In this document: one piece after another, positions 27,038 through 35,431 of the stretch
Layout: every line of letters begins with the position of its first letter
How positions within the stretch are numbered: position 1 is the first letter of the stretch
DNA from: Sedimentisphaera sp050251615
GTDB taxonomy: Bacteria; Planctomycetota; Phycisphaerae; Sedimentisphaerales; Sedimentisphaeraceae
Direction: 5' to 3'
Length of the DNA stretch: 64,000 bases
Assembly (NCBI GenBank): GCA_050251615.1
Contig: JBFWMM010000007.1
Location: 14,317 to 78,316 of the forward strand
Program-made: the position numbers and the translations under genes
Notes under the pieces: model-generated
What the model saw: the letters and a program-made list of their open reading frames with translations, nothing else
The model's database searches: none
What the model was told of the DNA's origin: nothing

Positions 27038-27437
27038 TATCGTCTTTCTCAAACGGGCTTAACGGCTTGAAGCTGAGCCCGCTTATCTTTTTCGCAAAAT
27101 AAAATGTCTCGGGGACGAGAAAAACCACATAAAGCAGAAGCACCCAGAAAAGAAACGGGCGCATATTCTTCACTATCTTGGCAGAAAGTATAACAGTACC
27201 CGCGACAGTTAGCAAGAGGCGGATAAAAAAACCTGCCATGAACAACAAAACTGTCTTGCCCGCGCTGTTCGCCCGAACAAGCCAGGCAGGCAGAAGCGAC
27301 AGCAGATACCCCGCCCCCACAAGTGCAAGCGCGAGGCAGTACTCGATATGCTGCGGGGGGTAATGCGCCTGCGCTACCCTGTAACACAGAATCACAATGA
27401 ACAACAAACCCGCGGTTGTGAATATCTTCTTAGCCAA
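27003..27437 (-). CDS. atpI: AtpI-like four-helix membrane protein
   Basis: 144 residues with four predicted membrane helices (about 6-23, 33-52, 63-82, 93-113) and an acidic C-terminal tail (FEKDDNDILIDD). Length, topology and position directly before atpB match AtpI/UncI (ATP-synt_I), an assembly factor that helps c-ring formation. Sequence motifs in this family are weak, so the assignment rests mainly on context. It probably starts with TTG at 27437, 3 nt after the stop of the upstream YkgJ-type gene, and overlaps the atpB start. Confidence 0.7.
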   Translation of the reverse strand: MAKKIFTTAGLLFIVILCYRVAQAHYPPQHIEYCLALALVGAGYLLSLLPAWLVRANSAGKTVLLFMAGFFIRLLLTVAGTVILSAKIVKNMRPFLFWVLLLYVVFLVPETFYFAKKISGLSFKPLSPFEKDDNDILIDDSKPA

Positions 27438-27440
27438 GTC

Positions 27441-27848
27441 TCAAATATCCATAGCAAGCGCCGCCTGCAAATCCGTGTAGAGGTAGTCTATGCCGTACTT
27501 ATCACATATCTCACGGAATCGCCCCACGGCAAACTCGCTCAGCTCCGATTGCAACTGTTCGTCTCTGCGGCACCCGAACACGCGGCAGCCGGCAAAGCGA
27601 TATTTATGCACGAGGCACCGGTTATCCTCGCGGTACGGGCAGACGCCGCCTGTCATGGAGGTCTTTATCGGGACATAATGCCGGAAGTACATCAGCTCGG
27701 GAGTGGTAACGAAAAGCCTGTGCCCGAAGGCGCCGAAATCGCAGCAATCCCCGCACATATCGCAGTTAAAGCCGTTTTCGCAGCCGAGCCTGCGCTCTAT
27801 CGCCTCATACACCAGGCCGACTTCTTCAAGTATCTTGCGCTTATCCAT
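27441..27848 (-). CDS. YkgJ-family cysteine-cluster protein (second of pair)
   Basis: 135 residues from ATG 27848 (MDKRKILEEVGLVYEAIE), overlapping the upstream gene's end by 8 nt. Cysteine pattern: FNCDMCGDCCDFG (CxxCxxCC) near the N-terminus, then CPYREDNRCLVHKYRFAGC and a further FGC. YkgJ/CxxCxxCC proteins probably bind zinc or an iron-sulfur cluster; their function is mostly unknown. It follows a paralogue and directly precedes the ATP synthase genes, so the pair seems to be co-transcribed with atp. Confidence 0.85.
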   Translation of the reverse strand: MDKRKILEEVGLVYEAIERRLGCENGFNCDMCGDCCDFGAFGHRLFVTTPELMYFRHYVPIKTSMTGGVCPYREDNRCLVHKYRFAGCRVFGCRRDEQLQSELSEFAVGRFREICDKYGIDYLYTDLQAALAMDI

Positions 27849-28341
27849 TACTCGCGAACCACCATTCATCGCTTCTGCGAATCGCCTCGATTTCCTCAAA
27901 GCTGTAACGCCTGCCGCGGTTTATCCCCTTGCAGCGCCTTGCGGCCATATTCCACATCTCAGGGCTCTCAAGATTGAGCTCCCAGAACGGCCAAGTGCGG
28001 CACTGATTCGGGCGCACGTGATAGATCGAACAGCGGCCTTCTTTGAGGAAGACGCAATCCTTCGTCTTTTTGTCTTCGCAAAGGGATTTCATAACAACGT
28101 ATCTGTTCGCCTGCGATTCGCTAATGTCGGCGAACGACGGGACATACACATCCAGATCTATCGGCTGGGTGTATTGTTCTATAAATTTCGCGCGCGGAAT
28201 GCCGAGCTCCGCCGCGATGAGCGTTATCTCCGTATCGCAAAGCCACACATAACCCTCCTCGGGGCCCATACAGCATCTGCCGCATTGCGTGCAGCCGAAA
28301 TTCAGACCATTCGCGAATGAGTACCAAGTTTGATCGTACAT
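27841..28341 (-). CDS. YkgJ-family cysteine-cluster protein (first of pair)
   Basis: 166 residues starting at ATG 28341 behind AAAGGA. Cysteine motifs: FGCTQCGRCCMGPEEGYVW (CxxCxxCC), CVFLKEGRCSIYHVRPNQCRTWPFW, matching the YkgJ domain (PF03692-type). Eight or more cysteines suggest metal or Fe-S binding. It is the first gene behind a strong promoter (28368-28396) and overlaps its paralogue by 8 nt; the ATP synthase operon follows. A link with ATP synthase assembly or redox control is possible but unproven. Confidence 0.87.
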   Translation of the reverse strand: MYDQTWYSFANGLNFGCTQCGRCCMGPEEGYVWLCDTEITLIAAELGIPRAKFIEQYTQPIDLDVYVPSFADISESQANRYVVMKSLCEDKKTKDCVFLKEGRCSIYHVRPNQCRTWPFWELNLESPEMWNMAARRCKGINRGRRYSFEEIEAIRRSDEWWFASNG

Positions 28342-28367
28342 ATCGTCCTTTCTATTCCAAAGGCGCG

Positions 28368-28396
28368 ATTATACCATATCAGGCGCATTGTTTCAA
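28368..28396 (-). promoter_or_regulatory. Strong sigma70 promoter for the ykgJ-atp transcription unit
   Basis: On the minus strand, TTGAAA (28391-28396) and a perfect TATAAT (28368-28373) are exactly 17 bp apart, with start expected near 28361 and a leader of about 20 nt before ATG 28341. No other comparably good promoter is seen before atpB, so it probably drives the whole operon. Confidence 0.75.
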
Positions 28397-28445
28397 TAAG
28401 CAGTAACAAAACATCGCGCGTAATGCAATATGCGATAGAAAACTC

Positions 28446-28474
28446 TTGCAATCAGAGGTGTTTTTTGCGATAAT
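28446..28474 (+). promoter_or_regulatory. Sigma70 promoter of rpsA
   Basis: TTGCAA (28446-28451) and GATAAT (28469-28474) are 17 bp apart. Transcription would start near 28481, about 200 nt before the rpsA ATG, and diverges from the ykgJ-atp promoter. Confidence 0.65.
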
Positions 28475-28480
28475 ACGCAT

Positions 28481-28679
28481 TTTATGTCTAAGCACTTAAC
28501 GGCAAGGGCATATCAACGAATATTCGACCTTCGGCGGGAGTGTGTCCCGGCCGGCAAAGGGTCGTTATTAAGACTCGCTCTGCGCAACGGTTGTGCAGCA
28601 GCCCCGACGAAGTGATGCGCAAACGCCTCGACGGTGAATATTAGAGTTAACTGTTTTGCGTGAAAGGTATTATATACTT
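28481..28679 (+). promoter_or_regulatory. Long structured 5' leader of rpsA
   Basis: About 200 nt between promoter and start codon contain two strong hairpins. Hairpin 1: CGACC (28525-28529) with GGTCG (28560-28564), and inside it CGG and CGGGA (28532-28539) with TCCCG (28545-28549) and CCG (28551-28553). Hairpin 2: CTGCGCAA (28580-28587) with TTGTGCAG (28591-28598), 8 bp with one G-U. A 43-codon ATG frame (28484-28615) spans them but has no ribosome site. I do not recognise a known riboswitch. S1 autoregulates its own leader in E. coli, so autoregulation is plausible. Confidence 0.5.
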
Positions 28680-30455
28680 ATGGTAGATTTTAACATTTAC
28701 AAAAAACTCGGCATCACAGCCGAAAGCATTGAGCAAGAACTCAGCACGATTTTCACAGATGACCATGTTGCTCTCATCAACGGCGCGCTCGACACAAAGG
28801 CCGCAACCCTCACCCCCGGCACAATCCTCACAGGTAAGATTGTAGAACAGATAGGCAACGACGTTATCGTTGAGATCGGTCTCAAGAGCGAGGGAATCGT
28901 TGACGCCGGCGAGTTTGATGATCCTTCTGAAATCGTCAAGGGCGCAGAAATTGATGTCCTTCTCGAAGAAGTTGACGCAGCTGACGGCATGATCCTGCTC
29001 AGCAAGCGCAAAGCAGACCGCATCAGAGGCTGGGAAGAAATCGTTCGCACACGCAGCGAAGGCGACATCGTCACCGGTAAGGTTACCCGCCGAATCAAGG
29101 GCGGCCTCCTGGTTGACATTGGTGTTCCGGTATTCCTGCCCGCTTCGCAGGTTGACATCCGCAAGCCCGGCGACATCAGCAGGTTTATCGGTGAAGACAT
29201 TGAGTGCATGATCCTCAAAATAGATACGGACAACAACAACATAGTTGTTTCGCGGCGTAAAATCATCGAAGACGAAAGAAAGAGCAGCAAGGAAGCCATC
29301 CTCAACACAATCGAGATCGGCCAGTTGCGCAAAGGTATCGTTAAGAACATCGCAGACTTCGGCGTATTCGTTGACCTCGGCGGACTTGACGGTCTGCTTC
29401 ACATTTCCGACCTCAGCTGGGGCAGGGTTTCACACCCAAGTGAAGTTGTTTCTCTGGACGAAGAGATCGAGTGCGTTGTTATCGGCGTGGACAAGGAGAA
29501 CGAGAAGGTGTCTCTTGGTCTAAAGCAGAAGAACGAAAGCCCTTGGGAAAACGCCGAAGAGCGCTACCCCGTTGGCAGCAAGGTCAAAGGTACCGTGGTC
29601 AATATAATGAACTACGGCGTCTTCCTGCGCCTCGAAGAGGGTATCGAAGGCCTTATCCACATCAGCGAAATGAGCTGGACAAAGAGAATTGTTCATCCGA
29701 GCGATATCTACGAACTCGGCAACGAAATCGAAGCGGTAGTTCTGGAAGTGAACAAGGACAAGCAGGAAATCAGCCTGAGCGTCAAGCAGCTTGAAATCAA
29801 CCCGTGGTCAATCGCGGCTCACAAGTACCCCGCCGGCACAGTCGTATCGGCTACGGTTACCAGCCTGATGAACTACGGCGCCTTCGCCACAATCGAAGAA
29901 GGCGTTGACGGCCTCATACACATCAGCGACCTCAGCTGGACAAAGAAGTACAACCACCCGAACGAAGCTCTCACAAAGGGCCAGAAGATCGAGTGCGTGG
30001 TTCTTGAAGTGGACGAAGAGAAGCAGCGCATCAGCCTCGGTGTCAAACAGCTCACGGAAGACCCGTGGCTGCACGCTATCCCCGATACATACAAGCCCGG
30101 CCAGGTTGTCAAGGGCACCGTAACAAAGATCACCAACTTCGGCGTGTTTATCGAGCTTGAAAACGAGCTTGAAGGCCTGCTTCACATCTCCGAGCTCGCA
30201 GACCACAAGGTCGAAAAGCCCCAGGATGTTGTCAAGGTCGGCGATGAACTGGAAGTCAAGATCCTTCGCGTTGACACTGACTCCCGCAAGATCGGCCTGA
30301 GCCTCAGGCGTGTTCAGTGGGCGGCAGAGGATGCTGAAACCGAGAAGAAGGGTTCTTCTGAAGATGTCAGGGGAGAGTCCGACAATGCGGACCTTCGCGG
30401 CGGCGGCGAGCAAGGCGGCCTCAACATCGACTTGAACATGTTCAAGAAGAACTAA
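28680..30455 (+). CDS. rpsA: 30S ribosomal protein S1
   Basis: 591 residues with six S1 (OB-fold) domains from about residue 45 to 555; domains 3-6 are most alike, each with the pattern GxVxxIxxFGVFVxLxxGxxGLLHISxxSW. A Gly/Asp-rich tail (about 556-591) follows. S1 binds mRNA on the small subunit and helps start translation. ATG 28680 is chosen over an upstream alternative because the S1 fold starts with MVDFNIYKKLG and GAAAGG lies at 28662-28667. A terminator follows at 30486-30518. Confidence 0.93.
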   Translation: MVDFNIYKKLGITAESIEQELSTIFTDDHVALINGALDTKAATLTPGTILTGKIVEQIGNDVIVEIGLKSEGIVDAGEFDDPSEIVKGAEIDVLLEEVDAADGMILLSKRKADRIRGWEEIVRTRSEGDIVTGKVTRRIKGGLLVDIGVPVFLPASQVDIRKPGDISRFIGEDIECMILKIDTDNNNIVVSRRKIIEDERKSSKEAILNTIEIGQLRKGIVKNIADFGVFVDLGGLDGLLHISDLSWGRVSHPSEVVSLDEEIECVVIGVDKENEKVSLGLKQKNESPWENAEERYPVGSKVKGTVVNIMNYGVFLRLEEGIEGLIHISEMSWTKRIVHPSDIYELGNEIEAVVLEVNKDKQEISLSVKQLEINPWSIAAHKYPAGTVVSATVTSLMNYGAFATIEEGVDGLIHISDLSWTKKYNHPNEALTKGQKIECVVLEVDEEKQRISLGVKQLTEDPWLHAIPDTYKPGQVVKGTVTKITNFGVFIELENELEGLLHISELADHKVEKPQDVVKVGDELEVKILRVDTDSRKIGLSLRRVQWAAEDAETEKKGSSEDVRGESDNADLRGGGEQGGLNIDLNMFKKN

Positions 30456-30485
30456 AAGCCCGTCTCAAAGCATAATGAACAAAAG

Positions 30486-30518
30486 ACCGGCAGGCCGTTA
30501 AAAGCCTGTCGGTTTTTT
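30486..30518 (+). terminator. Intrinsic terminator of rpsA
   Basis: ACCGGCAGGC (30486-30495) pairs with GCCTGTCGGT (30504-30513), one G-U, 8-nt loop, followed by a T-run to 30518. Confidence 0.9.
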
Positions 30519-30572
30519 ATTGTTCCAAATGCCATCGAAGAGCAAAAATAAGCACTGAGGCGGCGTTTTTGA

Positions 30573-30600
30573 TTGACAGCCCCAGAGGTCTAATTATACT
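30573..30600 (+). promoter_or_regulatory. Promoter of the HEAT-repeat gene
   Basis: TTGACA (30573-30578) and TATACT (30595-30600) are separated by 16 bp; the ATG follows at 30655. Confidence 0.6.
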
Positions 30601-30654
30601 TTTGTAGCTGACTTTTTTGTTTTTATACAAGGCGAACCTTTACGGAGTCGATTG

Positions 30655-32418
30655 ATGTCGAATATGATTAAGAAAACATTAGCTGTTACTGTCTTTCTCT
30701 GCGCTGCCCTTTCGGCTGCGACACTGGAAGAAAATTTTAACGATTTTCTGCACTACACTGCAATCGGAAGGTATGAGATTGCCGCGAGCTATGCGGATAG
30801 AATCATTGCGAGCAACCCTGATCCGGTTGAGATGCTTGAACTCAGTCAGGCTAATGAGCGCGGGTATTCAATCCTGCTCAAGCTGTACAACGAAAACGAA
30901 CAGCTAAAAGATGCGGCGTCTGAAATACTTGACATCATTGAGAATGGACGCTTCATCAAGCGCACCGACCCCGAAATCATCAACGCGGAGATCAGAAGGC
31001 TCAGCACAACCATCCGCGGCAGAATAGCAGCGGAGCAGAGGCTCAAAAATTCGGGCGAGTTTGCAGTACCCTATATGCTCAGCGCTATCGCCGATGAATC
31101 ACGCAAATCCGAAATGCCCTATATCAGCGCAGCCCTCGGCAAGATGGGCCGTGATGCTGTAAGGCCGCTTTGCGCCGCGCTTCAAATGGATAATATAGCG
31201 GTTAAAGAGGAAGCTATAAGAGCCCTCGGTAGCATCGGGTATCCCGAAGCACTGCCGCACTTGAGGTTTGTGGTTGAAAACGAGGAACATGCTGAACTCG
31301 TTGAGCTGGCGAGGAAAAACATCGAGAAGCTCAGCCCGCAGGCAACTACCATCCCCGCGGCAAAGCTCTTCTACGACCTTGCCGTAAAGTACTACTACCA
31401 CGCCGAATCGCTCAACGCAAATGCCGACTTCTCTTTCGCAAATGTATGGTTTTGGGACGCTACACAGAAGATGCTGCGCAGGGAAAAGGTTGACCGCGGC
31501 TACTTCTACGAACTTATGACAATGCGCAACTGCGAATGGTCTCTCAAGGCCAATCCCGACACGGGCGAGGCGATCGCTCTTTGGCTTGATGCGTATTTCG
31601 AGATTGAACGCACTGAAATAGCGCTTCCCGAATACTTCGGCGCCGGCCATGCTGACGCTATGACCTATGCAGTAACAGCGGGCCCCGAGTACCTCCACCA
31701 GGCACTGGCAAGGAGTATCAAAGACAAAAACAGCTACATCACGCTGAACCTCGTCGAAGCGCTGGCAAAGAATTCCGGCGAAGCATCCCTGCTCCAGAGC
31801 TATGGCGCAAGCCAGCCGCTTGTGAGCGCGCTTGAATACGACTCCCCTGCCGTTCAGCTGAGCGCGGCGATTGCTCTCGGCGGCTCGAAGCCTGCGAGGG
31901 CGTTTGTCGGCAGCACTCTGATTATCGACAGGCTCAACAGCGCGATTACCAGGGAACTTGCCGATCAGCTCGGCGATGACCTTGCCTATGACTACGCGAA
32001 CCGCGCGTTTGTCGTGCTTAAAACCCTCGCGGTATCGAACAACAAGGTTGTTGATATTGCCGGAGCGCGCGACGCCCTTATTAAGGTTATTACCGGAGAT
32101 GATGACGATATGCGAATCAGCGCCGCACAGGTTCTGGCGTATCTTGGAAGCGAGGATTCTCAGCGTGCTATTGCGGATGTCGCCCTGAGTAATGATTTCA
32201 ATATTGATGTGCGCATTACGGTATTTGCAAGCCTGATTGAATCTGCGAAGATCAATTCAAACAAGCTTACCGACAAGCAGATTGATACGCTCTACCAGCT
32301 CACCGCCGCAAGAGATATTGAACCGGAACTGCGCGAAGCTGCCGCAAGCGCCTATGGCTCTCTCAACCTGCCAAGCCGCAAGGTTAAGACACTGATCCTT
32401 GATCAGGCTCGCAGCTGA
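30655..32418 (+). CDS. Exported HEAT-repeat protein of unknown function
   Basis: 587 residues, ATG 30655 with GGAG 7 nt upstream. The first 20 residues form a signal peptide (KKTLAVTVFLCAALSA). Most of the rest is alpha-helical repeats: HEAT-like units are clear at about 165-230 (YISAALGKMGRDAVRPLCAA, DNIAVKEEAIRALGSIGY, EALPHLRFVVENEE) and again at 370-550 (SPAVQLSAAIALGGSKP, DMRISAAQVLAYLGSED). Such solenoids serve as binding scaffolds. It is flanked by its own promoter and terminator, so it is a single-gene unit. No catalytic motif is seen. Confidence 0.75.
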   Translation: MSNMIKKTLAVTVFLCAALSAATLEENFNDFLHYTAIGRYEIAASYADRIIASNPDPVEMLELSQANERGYSILLKLYNENEQLKDAASEILDIIENGRFIKRTDPEIINAEIRRLSTTIRGRIAAEQRLKNSGEFAVPYMLSAIADESRKSEMPYISAALGKMGRDAVRPLCAALQMDNIAVKEEAIRALGSIGYPEALPHLRFVVENEEHAELVELARKNIEKLSPQATTIPAAKLFYDLAVKYYYHAESLNANADFSFANVWFWDATQKMLRREKVDRGYFYELMTMRNCEWSLKANPDTGEAIALWLDAYFEIERTEIALPEYFGAGHADAMTYAVTAGPEYLHQALARSIKDKNSYITLNLVEALAKNSGEASLLQSYGASQPLVSALEYDSPAVQLSAAIALGGSKPARAFVGSTLIIDRLNSAITRELADQLGDDLAYDYANRAFVVLKTLAVSNNKVVDIAGARDALIKVITGDDDDMRISAAQVLAYLGSEDSQRAIADVALSNDFNIDVRITVFASLIESAKINSNKLTDKQIDTLYQLTAARDIEPELREAAASAYGSLNLPSRKVKTLILDQARS

Positions 32419-32443
32419 ACCGGACTTTTCTTTCGACAATAAC

Positions 32444-32490
32444 AACAGCGTGCCTGCCTGAGACGTCTCGGACAACACGCTGTTTTTTTT
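32444..32490 (+). terminator. Intrinsic terminator of the HEAT-repeat gene
   Basis: AACAGCGTG (32444-32452) pairs with CACGCTGTT (32476-32484), followed by T residues to 32490. The long loop contains the palindrome GAGACGTCTC. It ends directly before the atpZ leader. Confidence 0.8.
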
Positions 32491-32511
32491 ATGCTTAAAC
32501 TGAGGCGATGT

Positions 32512-32757
32512 ATGCCGAAAAATAAAAAAGCGAAACGTCAAAGCCCGTACGTCTGGTACTCGATAGGGCTTGAGTTTGCGGTAACAATGGGACTCGGCGC
32601 ATTTTTCGGCTCTCTACTCGACAGGATCCAGAGCACACAACCGGGATTTATCATCATCGGCGCACTCGGTGGATTTGCCTTTCAACTCTACATAGTCTTG
32701 AAACGGGACAAGGCCGAACAGGAAGCTGATGAAGATGAGAAAAAGAATGGCAAGTAG
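32512..32757 (+). CDS. atpZ: AtpZ/AtpI-family small membrane protein
   Basis: 81 residues from ATG 32512 (GAGG at 32502-32505). A basic N-terminus is followed by two membrane helices (YVWYSIGLEFAVTMGLGAFFGSLLDRIQ and PGFIIIGALGGFAFQLYIVL) and a charged tail (KRDKAEQEADEDEKK). The helix pair with GxxxGxxxD matches AtpZ-like proteins, which work with AtpI near the ATP synthase c-ring, possibly in Mg2+/Ca2+ supply. It is unusual that the gene is on the opposite strand and about 5 kb from the atp operon, which has its own AtpI-like gene. Confidence 0.8.
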   Translation: MPKNKKAKRQSPYVWYSIGLEFAVTMGLGAFFGSLLDRIQSTQPGFIIIGALGGFAFQLYIVLKRDKAEQEADEDEKKNGK

Positions 32758-32808
32758 CGCCATCGCCCAAGTAACGCGAAAAAACGGAATAGCAACACTT
32801 CCGATTGC

Positions 32809-32877
32809 ATTCCGTATGCGCCGGCGCTTTCGGAGATTACAACATTAGCGGGGCGCTTCGCAAGAAGCCCGCTAACA
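32809..32877. repeat. Dispersed intergenic repeat, copy B2
   Basis: It shares ATTCCGTATGCGCCGGCG with 19832-19849 and continues similarly to GCGGGGCGCTT. Its end forms a hairpin: TTAGCGGG and CCCGCTAA flank a 15-nt loop. Confidence 0.65.
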
Positions 32878-32897
32878 CCGGTGAATTCAAACCGACA

Positions 32898-32991
32898 TGT
32901 AGGGGCGCGATTCATCGCGCCCTCGTCTTATGGCCCACGGATAATATGCGTTCGTAACAGGGCATGAGACGCAAGATTTTGCGTCTCTACA
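32898..32991. repeat. MITE/REP-like element with two palindromes and TGTAG/CTACA ends
   Basis: It opens with TGTAG and a perfect 9-bp hairpin, GGGCGCGAT (32903-32911) with ATCGCGCCC (32914-32922), and closes with a second perfect 9-bp hairpin, GAGACGCAA (32966-32974) with TTGCGTCTC (32979-32987), followed by TACA. Start and end are inverted (TGTA and TACA). The build resembles non-autonomous palindromic elements; no transposase is nearby. Confidence 0.6.
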
Positions 32992-33035
32992 ATTCTCGCG
33001 CGGAGTGTTATATCGATCCGGAGATTGTATTATTG

Positions 33036-33118
33036 GCGGGGCGCTTGTGCGCCTCCGCTCTGCGCGAGCAGGCTTTATGTTCAATTGAAAATCATTCCAC
33101 GCGCGAACAGCTCGCACC
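33036..33118. repeat. Dispersed intergenic repeat, copy C
   Basis: It aligns with 12098-12182: shared GCGGGGCGCTTG at the start, GCGCGAGCAGGC in the middle, and AATCATTCC followed by GCGCGAAC near the end. Confidence 0.65.
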
Positions 33119-33150
33119 AAAGGCCCAAATCAATTTTGTTGCCTCAATAT

Positions 33151-33170
33151 CCCACGGCGTGAGCCGTGGG
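33151..33170. repeat. Perfect 8-bp palindromic hairpin
   Basis: CCCACGGC (33151-33158) pairs with GCCGTGGG (33163-33170) around GTGA. Confidence 0.7.
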
Positions 33171-33182
33171 ATCGCGCACGTC

Positions 33183-33215
33183 CCCCTCCCCGCCGCATCG
33201 AGCGGCGGAGAGGGG
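33183..33215. repeat. Interrupted palindromic hairpin
   Basis: CCCCTC (33183-33188) pairs with GAGGGG (33210-33215), and GCCGC (33192-33196) with GCGGC (33202-33206), around a 5-nt loop. Confidence 0.65.
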
Positions 33216-33242
33216 ATTGTGGATTTTTGGGACTACGGTTTA

Positions 33243-33262
33243 CACCAAGCTCACGCTTGGTG
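33243..33262. repeat. Perfect 8-bp palindromic hairpin
   Basis: CACCAAGC (33243-33250) pairs with GCTTGGTG (33255-33262) around TCAC. It could also act as a weak terminator for atpZ or cdsA, but no T-run follows. Confidence 0.7.
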
Positions 33263-33333
33263 CTAAGCTTCTGTATAGAAAAAGGCGCAGGGAAATAACC
33301 GCTGATGTTGTGAATGCCCGCACAGTTACGGTA

Positions 33334-34206
33334 TCAGCGTGCGAACATATTGAGAAAAAGATATGCGAACGGCGCAGAGAACACGAGCGAATCAACGATG
33401 TCGAGGATGCCGCCGAAGCCCGGAAGTTTGTGTCCGGAATCCTTGATTCCCGCATCTCTCTTGAGCATAGATTCCATCAAATCGCCGTACTGGCCGATAA
33501 ACGCGAACACAATCCCGAAAACAGCTCCAAGCTTCCAGTCCATTATGTGGAAGCCGGCAGACATTGAGGCGCCTGCGATTGCACTGAACAGCGCCCCGCC
33601 CGCAAGGCCTTCCCATGTCTTCTTCGGGCTGATTATCGGCGCGAATTTGTGTTTTCCGAAGAGCTTGCCGAACGTATAGGCGCCAACATCGCAAAGCTTC
33701 ACAACAGATATAAACAGTATAAGCGCAAAGATGCCGTGGTTGAGTCTTATCGCGAGGAAAAATGAGGTGAGAAAGCCCAGATACATCACCGTCAGTATGG
33801 TTGCGCCGCAATTGAGGATTGTGCCTTCGTTGCCGTGGTTGCGTCCCTGCGTAAGAAACGAGAGCGACATCGTTGAAAGAACCGCCACAATTGATATAAC
33901 CAGATGCATTTCCTCAAGCGAGCAAGGAAACGGGAAAAATACCCAGAATTGCCTGAGAAAGTAGCCGAGGGCAAGGAGTGATGCGCCTGTATATGCGGCA
34001 AAGGGGAACACCCTGGCTCCTTTATCACGCGCCAGAGCAATAAACTCTTTGACGGATACTATCAGAAGCACTTCGACAATAAGCGACCATATTATGCCGC
34101 GAATTTCCCAACCGGCAGCCCTGAACACGAGTACATTATCAAGCCAGCAGAGAAAGATCGCCAGCGAACCCATTATCAGGCCGAATATGATACGTTGCTT
34201 AACCAT
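33334..34206 (-). CDS. cdsA: Phosphatidate cytidylyltransferase (CDP-DAG synthase)
   Basis: 290 residues from ATG 34206 (AGGAG 5 nt upstream). Seven to eight membrane helices and the C-terminal CDP-DAG synthase signature are present (MESMLKRDAGIKDSGHKLPG, then FGGILDIVDS; canonical S-x-x-K-R-x4-K-D-x3-P-G-H-G-G-x2-D-R-x-D). PGFGG replaces PGHGG and DIVDS replaces DRIDS, small departures also found in other phyla. It converts phosphatidic acid and CTP to CDP-diacylglycerol for phospholipid synthesis. It lies 58 nt downstream of asd. Confidence 0.9.
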   Translation of the reverse strand: MVKQRIIFGLIMGSLAIFLCWLDNVLVFRAAGWEIRGIIWSLIVEVLLIVSVKEFIALARDKGARVFPFAAYTGASLLALGYFLRQFWVFFPFPCSLEEMHLVISIVAVLSTMSLSFLTQGRNHGNEGTILNCGATILTVMYLGFLTSFFLAIRLNHGIFALILFISVVKLCDVGAYTFGKLFGKHKFAPIISPKKTWEGLAGGALFSAIAGASMSAGFHIMDWKLGAVFGIVFAFIGQYGDLMESMLKRDAGIKDSGHKLPGFGGILDIVDSLVFSAPFAYLFLNMFAR

Positions 34207-34264
34207 TGCGCTCCTGTGGTAATAAGACGGCCCCATGCAGAGGCCGCCGATTTGATTCGTTTTC

Positions 34265-35269
<1,005 letters not shown>

Positions 35270-35431
35270 TTTTGATCTCCATTTATCTTTCATTCATACA
35301 AGGCTCGATAGCCAAAATACGTACAAGACGATGATTATACGGAAACCACTCCGAAACGCAACTGACGTGGATGCCGCTGTCGGCAGAGATAGGCTGGAAT
35401 TATGTAATCGGCGGCTGAAAATGAACGGCCG

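Larger units (their letters stand above)
32758..33333. other. Gene-free region filled with repeats and palindromes
   Basis: 576 bp between the convergent ends of atpZ and cdsA hold no credible gene. They contain two dispersed-repeat copies (32809-32877 and 33036-33118), a compound palindromic element (32898-32991) and three further hairpins (33151-33170, 33183-33215, 33243-33262), listed separately. Confidence 0.8.

Noticed and set aside
28525..28598. Known riboswitch or SRP/6S RNA in the rpsA leader
   Set aside because: The conserved motifs of these RNAs (for example the SRP GGAAG tetraloop region) are not present.
28484..28615. A 43-codon ORF in the rpsA leader (MSKHLTARAYQRIF start)
   Set aside because: No ribosome site, starts almost at the expected transcript start, overlaps both hairpins, and the sequence resembles no family.
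33243..33262. Intrinsic terminator of atpZ or cdsA
   Set aside because: Good 8-bp stem but no T-run on either side, so listed as a palindromic repeat instead.
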